From JAIYDQ01 sp031411055 (GTDB lineage: Bacteria; Planctomycetota; Planctomycetia; Pirellulales; Pirellulaceae): a stretch of 64,000 bases of DNA. Positions within the stretch are counted from its first letter, which is position 1. Every line of letters begins with the position of its first letter. Below, one piece after another: positions 1-9,100 of the stretch. A model generated the notes under the pieces. That model had not been told where the DNA came from. It made no database searches and was given only the letters and a program-made list of their open reading frames with translations. The stretch is from NCBI GenBank assembly GCA_031411055.1, contig JANOAI010000229.1:7351-71350 (forward strand). Reading direction: 5' to 3'. Both the position numbers and the translations under genes were made by a program.

Positions 1-106
1 TCGCATGGGAGTCTTTGTCGTTAGCCGACAATGAATGCATGTCCGGCATCGGAAAAGCGATGACGCCCCAAACGCTCAACAACAGGATGATAAAGAGGAA
101 AATCAT
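1..106 (-). CDS. Partial CDS, N-terminus of a secreted or membrane protein
   Basis: Thirty-five codons are open from an ATG at 106 leftward to the window edge. The first 19 residues, MIFLFIILLLSVWGVIAFP, are strongly hydrophobic, so this is a signal peptide or membrane anchor. An in-frame TAA lies a few codons upstream of the ATG, so no longer start exists. I see no strong Shine-Dalgarno sequence. It is divergent from the sulfatase at 310. The function cannot be told from so short a piece. Confidence 0.45.
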   Translation of the reverse strand, partial: MIFLFIILLLSVWGVIAFPMPDMHSLSANDKDSHA

Positions 107-309
107 TGGTCGAAATCGGTGAAGAGAGTGGTCTTACGACCGCAACGCGAATCAAATCCGTCCTAAAGGATGGAACTGCAATCACACAAGATGACGGGCA
201 GGTAATGAATTCAATTCACGAGTCGGCTATAGTATCAGATTAAGAGGGGAACCCGCAACTAACCCGCCGCAGATCCTTGGGGCCTAACCCGCAAAGTCGC
301 AGTCTTTTT

Positions 310-1734
310 ATGAAAAATCGAATTTGGATTGGTGTTTTCCTTGTAGCATTCGTCGCTTTGGCCAGGGGTGGCGGTTTGTCTTGGGCCGACGATCGCCCGA
401 ACCTGATTTGGATATTGGCGGACGACCTGGGCTATGGTGATTTAGGGGTCTACGGTCAAAAGGTGATCAAGACGCCTCATATTGATCGAATGGCTGCCGA
501 AGGGATGAAGTTTACCCAGTTCTATGCTGGAGCCACCGTTTGTGCTCCGTCACGTAGCGTCCTGATGACTGGAATGCATCATGGACACACTCGCGTTCGT
601 GGAAACGGGGGAGGCTCCAAGCAGGCTCTCCAACCTGGCGATACGACGGTTGCTAAAGTTCTGCAACAAGCCGGTTATCGTACTGCCCTCATCGGAAAAT
701 GGGGACTTGGCGAAGAAGGAGAAGCTGCCACAGGACTTCCTCGTAAACAAGGCTTCGACCAGTTCTTCGGGTTTTTGAATCAACATCATGCTCATAATCA
801 TTTTCCCGATCACCTGTGGAGAAACGAATCGAAGGAGTTGCTTCCCAACGACTTGGTTCCGCTTGGCGAGGATGGTGGCGGATACTCGAAAAATCCGAAG
901 GTCTATGCCGACGATCTTATCGCGGATGAGTCGATCAAGTTCGTAACCGAAAATCGCGAGCGACCTTTCTTCTTGTATTGGAGCATGGTTGTTCCGCATG
1001 CGAACAACGAGCGGACAAAAGAACTTGGCGATGGAACCGAGGTTCCGGACTTAGGAGAATATGCAAAGGAGGATTGGCCGGCTCAAGACAAAGGTCAAGC
1101 AGCCATGATCACGCGTATGGATAGCTATGTTGGTCGCATGATGCAGCACTTGAAGGATACGGGGCTTGCCAAGAAGACGTTGGTCATCTTTACAAGCGAC
1201 AACGGACCGCATAACGAAAGCAAACATGACTTAACGCGTTTCCACCCTTCCGGACCGTTCACTGGTATTAAGAGAAGTCTTACCGATGGAGGGATCCGCG
1301 TGCCATTTATTGCGTGGTGGCCAGGAACAGTACAACCGGGGATCACCTCCAAGCATGTGGCCTACTTTGGTGATTGGATGGCGACGGCCAGTGAGCTCGC
1401 CAAGGCGACTTCGCCAACGGATATCGACTCAATCAGTATGGTGCCGACCCTTACCGGCCAATCCGATTCACAGAAATCACACGCGTTTCTCTATTGGGAA
1501 TTTCACGAAGGTGGATTCAAACAAGCGGCACTTTATCAAGGACGATGGAAGGGGATTCGTACCGGAAGTCCAGATGCCAAGATCGCTTTGTATGATCAAC
1601 AGAATGATGTGAGCGAGTCGGACAATGTTCGAGAAAAGCATCCGGAGATTGCGGCTAAGATCGAAGCTTATCTCTCTCAGGCCCGCTCGCCTTCTGCGAA
1701 CTGGGAACCGATTTGGAAGGCCTCGAAGAAGTAG
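310..1734 (+). CDS. Secreted formylglycine-dependent sulfatase
   Basis: Hydrolyses sulfate esters; the family in planctomycetes mostly acts on sulfated polysaccharides, though the substrate here is unknown. The 474-residue protein starts with a signal peptide (about residues 1-27, hydrophobic core then A-D-D). A metal-binding aspartate pair follows in WILADDLGYGD. The sulfatase signature C-A-P-S-R has Cys78, the residue converted to formylglycine by a sulfatase-maturing enzyme. A second conserved block, SDNGPH, lies near residue 300. A TTG at 277 would extend the frame by 11 residues, but the ATG at 310 directly precedes a standard signal peptide and is preferred. The product should be exported. 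It is followed after about 57 bp by the ATPase gene in the same frame, so the two could be co-transcribed. No carbohydrate-binding domain is visible. Confidence 0.93.
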   Translation: MKNRIWIGVFLVAFVALARGGGLSWADDRPNLIWILADDLGYGDLGVYGQKVIKTPHIDRMAAEGMKFTQFYAGATVCAPSRSVLMTGMHHGHTRVRGNGGGSKQALQPGDTTVAKVLQQAGYRTALIGKWGLGEEGEAATGLPRKQGFDQFFGFLNQHHAHNHFPDHLWRNESKELLPNDLVPLGEDGGGYSKNPKVYADDLIADESIKFVTENRERPFFLYWSMVVPHANNERTKELGDGTEVPDLGEYAKEDWPAQDKGQAAMITRMDSYVGRMMQHLKDTGLAKKTLVIFTSDNGPHNESKHDLTRFHPSGPFTGIKRSLTDGGIRVPFIAWWPGTVQPGITSKHVAYFGDWMATASELAKATSPTDIDSISMVPTLTGQSDSQKSHAFLYWEFHEGGFKQAALYQGRWKGIRTGSPDAKIALYDQQNDVSESDNVREKHPEIAAKIEAYLSQARSPSANWEPIWKASKK

Positions 1735-1791
1735 TATCAGGACATTTGTTCAATCCGTTTTGAAGAGCATCCAAATGAGGAGTACACGCCA

Positions 1792-2460
1792 ATCGCTGAT
1801 TTAGTTGTTTCGAATCTCAGTAAGTCTTACCCAACACCTGACGGGGAGCTGAAAATATTTCAGGATTTGAGTTTTCAACTCAATCGCGGCCAGAGCCTTG
1901 CCGTGACGGGGCCAAGCGGGACGGGCAAGTCGACGTTGTTGCATATCTTGGGAACGCTCGACCGACCGACTTCGGGACGTTTCGAGCTTTTGGGCGAGAA
2001 TCCTCATCAGCTCAGCGAAAACGGCCAAGCCGTCTTTCGGCAAAAGCATATCGGATTTATTTTTCAGGATCATCAACTCCTCCCGCAGCTCACCGTTCTC
2101 GAAAACGTTCTCATTCCTGCCCTCGCCACGGGGAGCGTTTCCGCCGAGCATAAAGCGAGGGGGGGACAACTTATCGAATCAGTTGGTCTTGGACATCGAG
2201 TCAGCCATTTGCCCAGCGAATTAAGCGGTGGTGAGCGAGCACGGGCGGCCGTAGCGAGATCGCTGCTCTTGCGGCCGACGCTTGTTTTGGCCGATGAACC
2301 GACAGGCAATCTTGATCCGGCAAACGCGAAAAAGATTGGTAGCTTGTTATTGGAACTTCAAAAACAGGAAAACACATTACTGATTGTCGTCACCCATTCG
2401 ATGGAGTTGGCGGATACGATGCAACAACGTCTAGCTCTCGGAGTAACCACGAATGCTTAA
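1792..2460 (+). CDS. ABC transporter ATP-binding protein, LolD/MacB type
   Basis: Cytoplasmic ATPase of the lipoprotein-release/macrolide-export class. Visible motifs are Walker A GPSGTGKST, the Q-loop in FIFQDHQLLPQLT, the signature LSGGERARAAVARSL and Walker B VLADEPTGNLD, with a switch His in VTHS. The first in-frame ATG/GTG/TTG is a TTG at 1867, but starting there would cut off the first strand of the fold; codons 1801-1866 encode a typical beginning (LVVSNLSKSYPTPDG). The reading frame is open back to the sulfatase stop at 1732 with no standard start codon. I therefore place the start at ATC 1792, nine bases after GAGGAG (1777-1782). A single-base frameshift from the ATG at 1775 is the alternative. 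No LolC/FtsX-like permease is next to it. It overlaps the next gene by 8 bp. Confidence 0.8.
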   Translation: MADLVVSNLSKSYPTPDGELKIFQDLSFQLNRGQSLAVTGPSGTGKSTLLHILGTLDRPTSGRFELLGENPHQLSENGQAVFRQKHIGFIFQDHQLLPQLTVLENVLIPALATGSVSAEHKARGGQLIESVGLGHRVSHLPSELSGGERARAAVARSLLLRPTLVLADEPTGNLDPANAKKIGSLLLELQKQENTLLIVVTHSMELADTMQQRLALGVTTNA

Positions 2461-3496
2461 ATCTCTTTGTACTTCCTTTCTTGTCTTATTCGTTTTCGTT
2501 AATGCAACCCAAGCGACCGATCGGTTGGTTTTCGAGCCACCATCCGGTCGACCGATCCATGGCAAACACATTGTGCTCGTTGCTGGCGACGAAGAATATC
2601 GAACCGAAGAGTCGATGCCGATGCTCGGCAAGATTTTATCGCAACGACATGGCTTCCAATGCACTGTGTTGTTTTCGATGGGACCGGACAATGCAGACTA
2701 TATTGATCCGAATAACTCAAAAGGGGTGACCGGTTTTGATGCGTTGAAGACAGCGGATTTGATGATCATTGGGACTCGATTCCGAGATCCAGATGAAACT
2801 CAGGCGAAATATATCGGAGAGTATCTTCAGGCTGGCAAACCTGTTCTTGGATTTCGTACTTCAACCCATGCGTTCAAGGGAAAGGGGAACTTTGGTGGCA
2901 TCCCGTACGACGACTTTGGATTAAAAATCCTTGGTGAGACGTGGGTTAGTCATCACGGTAAGCACAAAGTCGAAGGAGGAAGAAGCGTTGTCGATGCAGG
3001 CGCCGAAGCAAATCCGATTCTTCGAGGGGTCGGCGAAATTTTCACCCCCTCCGATATCTATGGCGTTATCCATTTGAGCGAAGCAGATACGGTGCTTTTG
3101 CGAGGCGCAGTCACCGAAACTCTGGATCCTCAATCACCCAATGTCATCGGAGCAAAAAATGAAGTGCTCCAACCGATGGCTTGGCTCCGCCGTTATCCTC
3201 GACCTGGTGCTGATGGAAACGGCAAGTCATTTTGTACCACCGCCGGAGCATCACTCGATTTTGTCGACGAAGATTTACGTCGCTTAGTCGTGAACGCCGC
3301 CTATCACCTCGTAGGTTTAGAGGTTCCTGAAAAGGCCGACGTAAGTTATGTCGATCCCTTCAAACCTAGTTTTTATGGCTTTATCAAAGAAGCCAACTAT
3401 TGGAAGAACGCCAATCGTAAACCAGCCGACTTCGATTTAGGTAAATCCGTTCAGCAACCCGACCCGCCGAATTCTCCGGCTTGGTCGTTTCGTTAA
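2453..3496 (+). CDS. ThuA-like domain protein, secreted
   Basis: 347 residues with an N-terminal signal peptide (LKSLCTSFLVLFVFVNATQA, then T-D) and a ThuA-like domain, a glutamine-amidotransferase-like fold common in planctomycete sugar-catabolism loci. Seen in the sequence: HIVLVAGDEEYRTEE near residue 40, MIIGTRFRDPDE near 105 and GKPVLGFRTSTHAF near 130, which fit the ThuA/DUF4159-like flavodoxin-type fold. A classic Cys nucleophile of amidotransferases is not obvious, so an amidotransferase reaction is not implied. The ATG overlaps the end of the ABC ATPase by 8 bp, which suggests translational coupling. The stop overlaps by 4 bp (TTAA, 3493-3496) with the stop of the convergent U32 gene. 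Its role is unknown; carbohydrate metabolism is only inferred from the family. Confidence 0.75.
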   Translation: MLKSLCTSFLVLFVFVNATQATDRLVFEPPSGRPIHGKHIVLVAGDEEYRTEESMPMLGKILSQRHGFQCTVLFSMGPDNADYIDPNNSKGVTGFDALKTADLMIIGTRFRDPDETQAKYIGEYLQAGKPVLGFRTSTHAFKGKGNFGGIPYDDFGLKILGETWVSHHGKHKVEGGRSVVDAGAEANPILRGVGEIFTPSDIYGVIHLSEADTVLLRGAVTETLDPQSPNVIGAKNEVLQPMAWLRRYPRPGADGNGKSFCTTAGASLDFVDEDLRRLVVNAAYHLVGLEVPEKADVSYVDPFKPSFYGFIKEANYWKNANRKPADFDLGKSVQQPDPPNSPAWSFR

Positions 3497-6039
3497 ATAA
3501 TCGCCAAGGGATTTCGAGGCTGTTCCATGGTGCCGCGTGTGACGCCGACCCGATTGTCGGCTTTGAGCGCTTTCCAGACTTCACTTCCCGATACCTTTCC
3601 GGCGATCAGATCGCGATACAAACTCAAGAGCCGTCGCACATCAGCTTGCGAAGCATCGTTCAATAGCTCAATGCGGAAATCTCGGACGTTGCCCTGTAGA
3701 AGTGAAGGCACCGCTTCAGCGCCGCTTTGCGCTGTTCCGTTGTAGAGTGTATTGCGACACCCAACATCGGCGTGAAGCACATGCTTCACTCCAATGCGAT
3801 CTTCGAGCTGGACAGCCAAACGATCGCAGGGACGACCGCAGTTTGTTTTATTGGTTCCGGGAGATAGCTCGGTACAAAAAACACAGTGCTCCATATGAAA
3901 CATGGGGACATGCTGATGGATGACGATTTCTAGCCAAGATGCCGGCGTGTGTTGGATGAGCTCTAAAAGCTGATCGCGATTCAGGTCATAGGACACCGTT
4001 ACACGTTCCAATCCCTGATCCATGAGCCATTCGGCCGTCAACGGATTGGTAACGTTGAGCGAAAAATCGCCAACCATCGGAATCCGATGTTCGTTGGCAT
4101 ATCGCACGGCGGCAAGATTGCGGACGAGCCAGCCGTCTGCCGGCTGTTTTGCCAAAGCATGGAACAATCCAAGCTCGCCCGGTTTTTGTATCCGCAAGGT
4201 TGCTAAGTAGATCTTCGCTTGGGCGGATCTCGCCATGGAAACCGCTTGCCGATAGTCACGAATGTCGTTGAATTCGACATACGCTTCGCGACAATTTTCC
4301 GATAGCACGGATTCCAACTGAATCAAGGAACGGCAAAGCACTCGGAGGACGGGGGCAGGCGATACCACGGCTTCCGTTTTGACGGCTGAGAATTTGGATA
4401 ACATGCGTTCGGCTACGCCGGCGGCTGCCACGCGCCGTTCGGGTTTCTCCGCCAACCGATTTGAAAGCTGGTCCACCATGGACTTGCGAATCAAGCCAAG
4501 TTGGCTGAAGGCAATCATGGGGCTGCCTTGAATATCGGCCGTGACATCTCGAAGGATGAAGGGTGTACCGCCAAGACGCCCCAGCTGTTCGCGAAGGAGC
4601 TCAATGCTCAGAGGATGCCTGGTTGCTTCGACCAGCGGCGACTGACTTTCGATCTTGAGTTGTTGCTCACCAAACTGGACGGTAACGCAAAGCAACTCGC
4701 CGACACGGGCGGAAATCGCAACATCAATCGACCGTCGGAAATGAGGCGCCTGACCAGAAAAAGTTGCTTTGAGTTTCTTGGATAAGCGAGGGTCATCGGT
4801 TTGCCAGATGTTTTGGCCAGGATAGAGTTCGGCGTTCCTCATCAAGCCGCGTTCAAACATCCATTCCACGCGACCAGCTTGAGGTACATCCAGGCTTTTC
4901 CCTTTCACGAAGACTTCATAGACTCGCCCACCAACTTCTTGCCCCTTGGCTCGATTTCCTTCAAAGACAACTCCGTCCCCTTTGGCAATTGGATGGGTCA
5001 ATTCGACGGTGATCCGTTCTCCGCGTTGTGCGATGACTTTCCCAACTAGGACTCCTCGTTTCGCGCTGCTATTCCCCGGGACAAGTCGCTTATGATTGCA
5101 CCCTTCTAACCAGCCAGGGGAAAATCCGCGAGAAAAGCTCATTTCCAATTCTCGCTGCAACTCAAGCGATAACGTTCTAGGTTTTCGCAAAATTGCGGCA
5201 TCGATCGCCTGGCGATATTGTCGAACCGTATTGGCGACATACTCGGGTGTTTTGAGTCGCCCTTCAATTTTAAAGGAGGTGACGCCGGCCTCCATCAAGT
5301 CGTGAATATGATCGTGGCCGGCCAGGTCTTGCGGCGAGAGGAAATACTGTGGCGTCTTCCGGTGGAAGGGTAGTTCTGCAGCGTTATTCATGGGTTGAAC
5401 GTGAAGCTTGTAGTCGAGTCGACAGGCTTGAGCACATTGCCCGCGATTAGCCGAGCGACCGCCGAGTGACTCGCTCGTTAAACATTGACCGCTATAGGCA
5501 ACGCATAGCGCCCCATGAACAAAGCATTCCAGCGGCATCGAGGTCATGGAACTAATCTTTCGAATTTCGTCGATCGATAGTTCGCGCGCCAAAACGACGC
5601 GTTCGATATCAAGTTGTTCAATTGCAGCGATCGTCTCAGCCGAGACCATCGTCATCTGCGTGCTCGCATGAATCGATAGATCTGGGGAGATTTCTCGGAT
5701 CAAGCGGACGGCGCCAATGTCCTGGACGAGGACTGCATCGACACCAGCTTCTGCTAGTCGACGCACATTCGCTTCGAGTTGCGGAAGTTCATCCGTAAAG
5801 ACGAGCGTATTGAGCGTGACATAACCTTTTACGCTTCGTTGGCGAAGCAATGTCATCAGCTCTGGAAGATCCTCGAGCGTGAAGTTATCTGCCCGCGCAC
5901 GGGCGTTGAAGCCAACTTGCAAGCCGAAGTATATCGCGTCGGCACCATTCTCGATGGCCGCCTTCGCACAATCCCAATTTCCCGCTGGGGCAAGCAGCTC
6001 AAGCGCTTTCCCACTGCTGGACGAATGACTCGAAGTCAT
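3493..6039 (-). CDS. Peptidase U32 family protein, RlhA/TrhP-like RNA hydroxylation factor
   Basis: Formerly called collagenase-like proteases, characterised bacterial members (RlhA, TrhP) are needed for hydroxylation of 23S rRNA or tRNA bases, using prephenate-dependent chemistry and a probable Fe-S cluster. The N-terminal TIM-barrel domain begins LELLAPAGNWDCAKAAIENG and contains the family signature CFVHGALCVAYSGQCLTS. Its cysteine cluster continues in NRGQCAQACR (about residues 170-205). A long middle region resembles the DUF3656-type insert of RlhA. A second cysteine cluster occurs near residue 740 (HMEHCVFC, then C-G-R-P-C). At 848 residues it is longer than E. coli RlhA (about 650), as in other long U32 homologues. 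The gene is alone on its strand, starting just after the terminator at 6054-6092. Which RNA it acts on cannot be told here. Confidence 0.85.
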   Translation of the reverse strand: MTSSHSSSSGKALELLAPAGNWDCAKAAIENGADAIYFGLQVGFNARARADNFTLEDLPELMTLLRQRSVKGYVTLNTLVFTDELPQLEANVRRLAEAGVDAVLVQDIGAVRLIREISPDLSIHASTQMTMVSAETIAAIEQLDIERVVLARELSIDEIRKISSMTSMPLECFVHGALCVAYSGQCLTSESLGGRSANRGQCAQACRLDYKLHVQPMNNAAELPFHRKTPQYFLSPQDLAGHDHIHDLMEAGVTSFKIEGRLKTPEYVANTVRQYRQAIDAAILRKPRTLSLELQRELEMSFSRGFSPGWLEGCNHKRLVPGNSSAKRGVLVGKVIAQRGERITVELTHPIAKGDGVVFEGNRAKGQEVGGRVYEVFVKGKSLDVPQAGRVEWMFERGLMRNAELYPGQNIWQTDDPRLSKKLKATFSGQAPHFRRSIDVAISARVGELLCVTVQFGEQQLKIESQSPLVEATRHPLSIELLREQLGRLGGTPFILRDVTADIQGSPMIAFSQLGLIRKSMVDQLSNRLAEKPERRVAAAGVAERMLSKFSAVKTEAVVSPAPVLRVLCRSLIQLESVLSENCREAYVEFNDIRDYRQAVSMARSAQAKIYLATLRIQKPGELGLFHALAKQPADGWLVRNLAAVRYANEHRIPMVGDFSLNVTNPLTAEWLMDQGLERVTVSYDLNRDQLLELIQHTPASWLEIVIHQHVPMFHMEHCVFCTELSPGTNKTNCGRPCDRLAVQLEDRIGVKHVLHADVGCRNTLYNGTAQSGAEAVPSLLQGNVRDFRIELLNDASQADVRRLLSLYRDLIAGKVSGSEVWKALKADNRVGVTRGTMEQPRNPLAII

Positions 6040-6053
6040 CGGTGCCTACTTTA

Positions 6054-6092
6054 CATTAAAAAACAAAGGCCACCTTCGAATCGAAAGTGGCC
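6054..6092 (-). terminator. Rho-independent terminator of the large vWA gene
   Basis: Read leftward, an 11-bp stem with one mismatch (GGCCACTTTCG pairing across a 3-nt loop, 6068-6092) is followed by a T-rich tract (6054-6067). It sits 64 bp past the stop of the vWA gene at 6156 and directly before the U32 start. Confidence 0.7.
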
Positions 6093-6155
6093 AAAAACAA
6101 TTGTCGTTTTCGACTTGAGCCCTCAATCATAGCTCATTTATTGGCTAGCACCAAT

Positions 6156-9100
6156 CTAGAACGATCCACCACCACCAAAACCACCGCCTCCACCACCTCC
6201 ACCACCGCCACCACCTAGGCCGCCGCCAGAACTTGAACCACCACCGGTGATGAAGTTAAAGGTATCGATTTGCACGATGTCGAAAAACTGGGGTGGCTGG
6301 CCGAATCGAACATAACGACGATCGCCTGAAATAACCGCATTGATGAACGGCCAAACTGTACCTTGCGGTAATACGGTGATAATGGGACGGTAACCTACCG
6401 CTCCGCGAAACGGGCTAAATGGATTTACACCGCTTCCCGAGTTCGCATTCGCCGACAGGCCGGCCAAGAGAGCGCCGAGTTGATTGTTCTGGTTGTTTCC
6501 GCCGGCGTTGCCAATTTGTTGTGCCAGTACGGATCGGCTTGCCGCCAGCTTCTGTGCTTGCGACTTGGCGATTGCAATATCCGCAATTGGAGTCTCACGA
6601 TGGCCATTCTTGACTGCCACTTTGATGAGCGCATCTTTTTCCGCGATCGGAATCTGCTCACGTCGATAGCTTTGTTCAGGTGTTCCAAAGTCGGTAAGGA
6701 TATCGACAGTCACTTTGCCGCCAGCGACTTCGCCCCAAATTTTCTCGACCAGAATCCGGTATTCGCCGGAGAAGCCTTGCGGACAAGCATAGGTCTCCGA
6801 GAAACCTTCCTCGGAGTTTTTTATATTGGAGTTGCCGTCATTCAGCAAAATTCCCCCGCTCAAGGTACGAGAGTTGGAGAGTGAACAAATGGTGCCGGAC
6901 GGTTCTTCGACAGAAACATCAACGTCGGCTTTGCCGGTCCAACTGATGCGAACCACTAAGTCGCGCTTCATGGCGTTCTTCACGGCATCTTGGAAGATTT
7001 TTGCTTCAACAATGCGACTGTCGCGAGTCATGCGGATGAGGGTACTCTTCGCGGCGAGTTCGGCTGTTTCAACCAGTTTCATCTGGTCGTCTGGCCAAGC
7101 TTGCGATAAGACACCGACACATGTCCACTTAACGGATTCAACATCCTGAAGTTGAATGGCCAATGGCAAGGCGAGTTCATAAATGTCAGCGCGAAGTGGT
7201 TGGCATCTGGCAGCGTCACGGAGAACGAGCAAGGCTTCTTGAGGCATTCCATGCTTAGCGAGATACTTACCAATCTTGATCGCATCTTCAACATCACCGC
7301 TAAAATCGACGGCTGACAAGAGGACACGACGAATATCCGACGCTGGATATTCACAGACTTGCATGGACAAGCTCAGGGCTTCATACATCCAAGGTTGAGG
7401 AACGCCCTTGCGAAGGGCGAGGCTTACCATGTCGATAATGACTTGGAACTGAGGCTTGAGTTCCGTTGTTTTGCCTTGGGCCAACAAGCTCTTAGCGTGA
7501 CTTAGTTGTTGATTGATTTGCTTGGTAAAGTCTTTTTCTAATCGTTCACGCTTCTGAGGATCGACGGTTGCGAGAATCTTGTCGAGCAGTTCGGTCGTTG
7601 CAACCACGTCGATTGCGTGGCTCGGTGAACCCGCTTTGGAAGTTGTGCTGGACTCCGTTTTAGAAGGCTCGTCGGAAACAGCAAACATACCACCTCCGCC
7701 TCCGCCGCCCATGCCTCCCATGCCTCCACCACCCATGCCGCCCATGCCACCACCACCCATGCCGCCACCACCCATGCCGCCACCGCCCATACCGCCACCA
7801 CCCATACCACCACCCATGCCGCCGCCCATACCGCCGCCGCCCATCGGTGGGAGTACAGGGATCACCAAATCACCGACTGGATAAATACGAAGTACTCGCG
7901 ATTTGCCATTTTCTTTCGTTGTGATTTTCATGACTTCATCGTCGATAATGTAAGTCAATTCGAGCGGGTCAAGAATCAATCGCAATGCAGAACTCAGTGA
8001 GATTTCTGGAATGCCAGTCAGGGTAATCGGGTCTTCCGGCGTAGCAGTTCCACCTTCCATTGCGATCGTGTCGAGAATGATCGGAATCTGCTTTTCCGTA
8101 GCAATCGTTTCGATAGCCGTTTTGAGAGGCGTATTGGAAAATTCTGGCTTGATGTTTGTCTTCAATGAATCGTAAATGCGTTTCTCGTTGGGACTTGTAC
8201 CGGCAGAAAGATCGATCGAGCCGTATCGTTCCAATCGCTTGGCGGAAAGAGCTCGCCAAACATCAGCTGGGGGATAAACCACGGGTGGATCGTCGGCAAA
8301 AGGAATGCCTGCCTTGTCGGCCAAAAGCATGGAATCAATAAAGCCTCGGCGTTTTTCGTAAATGAGATCTTGGATCGTGCGATAATTGGAGGCCAAAGAG
8401 GATTCGACTTCGACGATTCGAGCAATGGTCGACAGTGGCATCATTTCGTTGATAACGGGAGCAATTTCTGAGTTCGCTTGCTCGTACAATTGTTCCGACA
8501 GCAAAGCGTTAAATCGCTCGACCAATTGTTGTACGGCAGCAGTGTTGCGTTCGTTTTCGGCCAAAATACGTTCGGTTGAGGAGGCGTTGGCAGCTACTTC
8601 TTCGACTCGAGCGGCTTGGTCACGATAGATGGCGGACTTGCGGCTAGCCGTTTCGATCGTCGACCGGACGGTTGCTTCTAGTTTGGCACGGACTCCTGGT
8701 TCAAGATCGGAAGCCCGACGAACGTCGCTCAACAAAAGCTTAAGCGATCCTTCGGCACCCACCGGATCGCGAGCAATACCCGCCTCGGCTTCACGCAATC
8801 GAGCGCGGGTTGCCGTTTCAAATTGCTCGGCTCGCAAGCGTCGCAAACCTTCTTCTCGCGACAGTAAGTCACCAGCTGATGCGAGTTCACTCAAACCATC
8901 GAGCGACCCGCCCGAAACAGACGGCACGGCCACGGGTGCCGAAGTCGATGGGAAAGCAGGAATAGTAGAGGAAGCAGGAATTTGTACCGGAGCAGGCTGG
9001 GCTCCCGAGGGGAGTGTTTCAGGGACGGTTGTTACTTCCGCTGGAACAGGTGTCCCAAAAATATCAACCTGGGTAGTTTGAATAAACTTGGTTTTGCGAG

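Noticed and set aside
7579..7884. Plus-strand frame coding for poly-proline/methionine
   Set aside because: It is the antisense of the Gly-Met tract in the large vWA gene; repetitive codons keep the opposite frame open.
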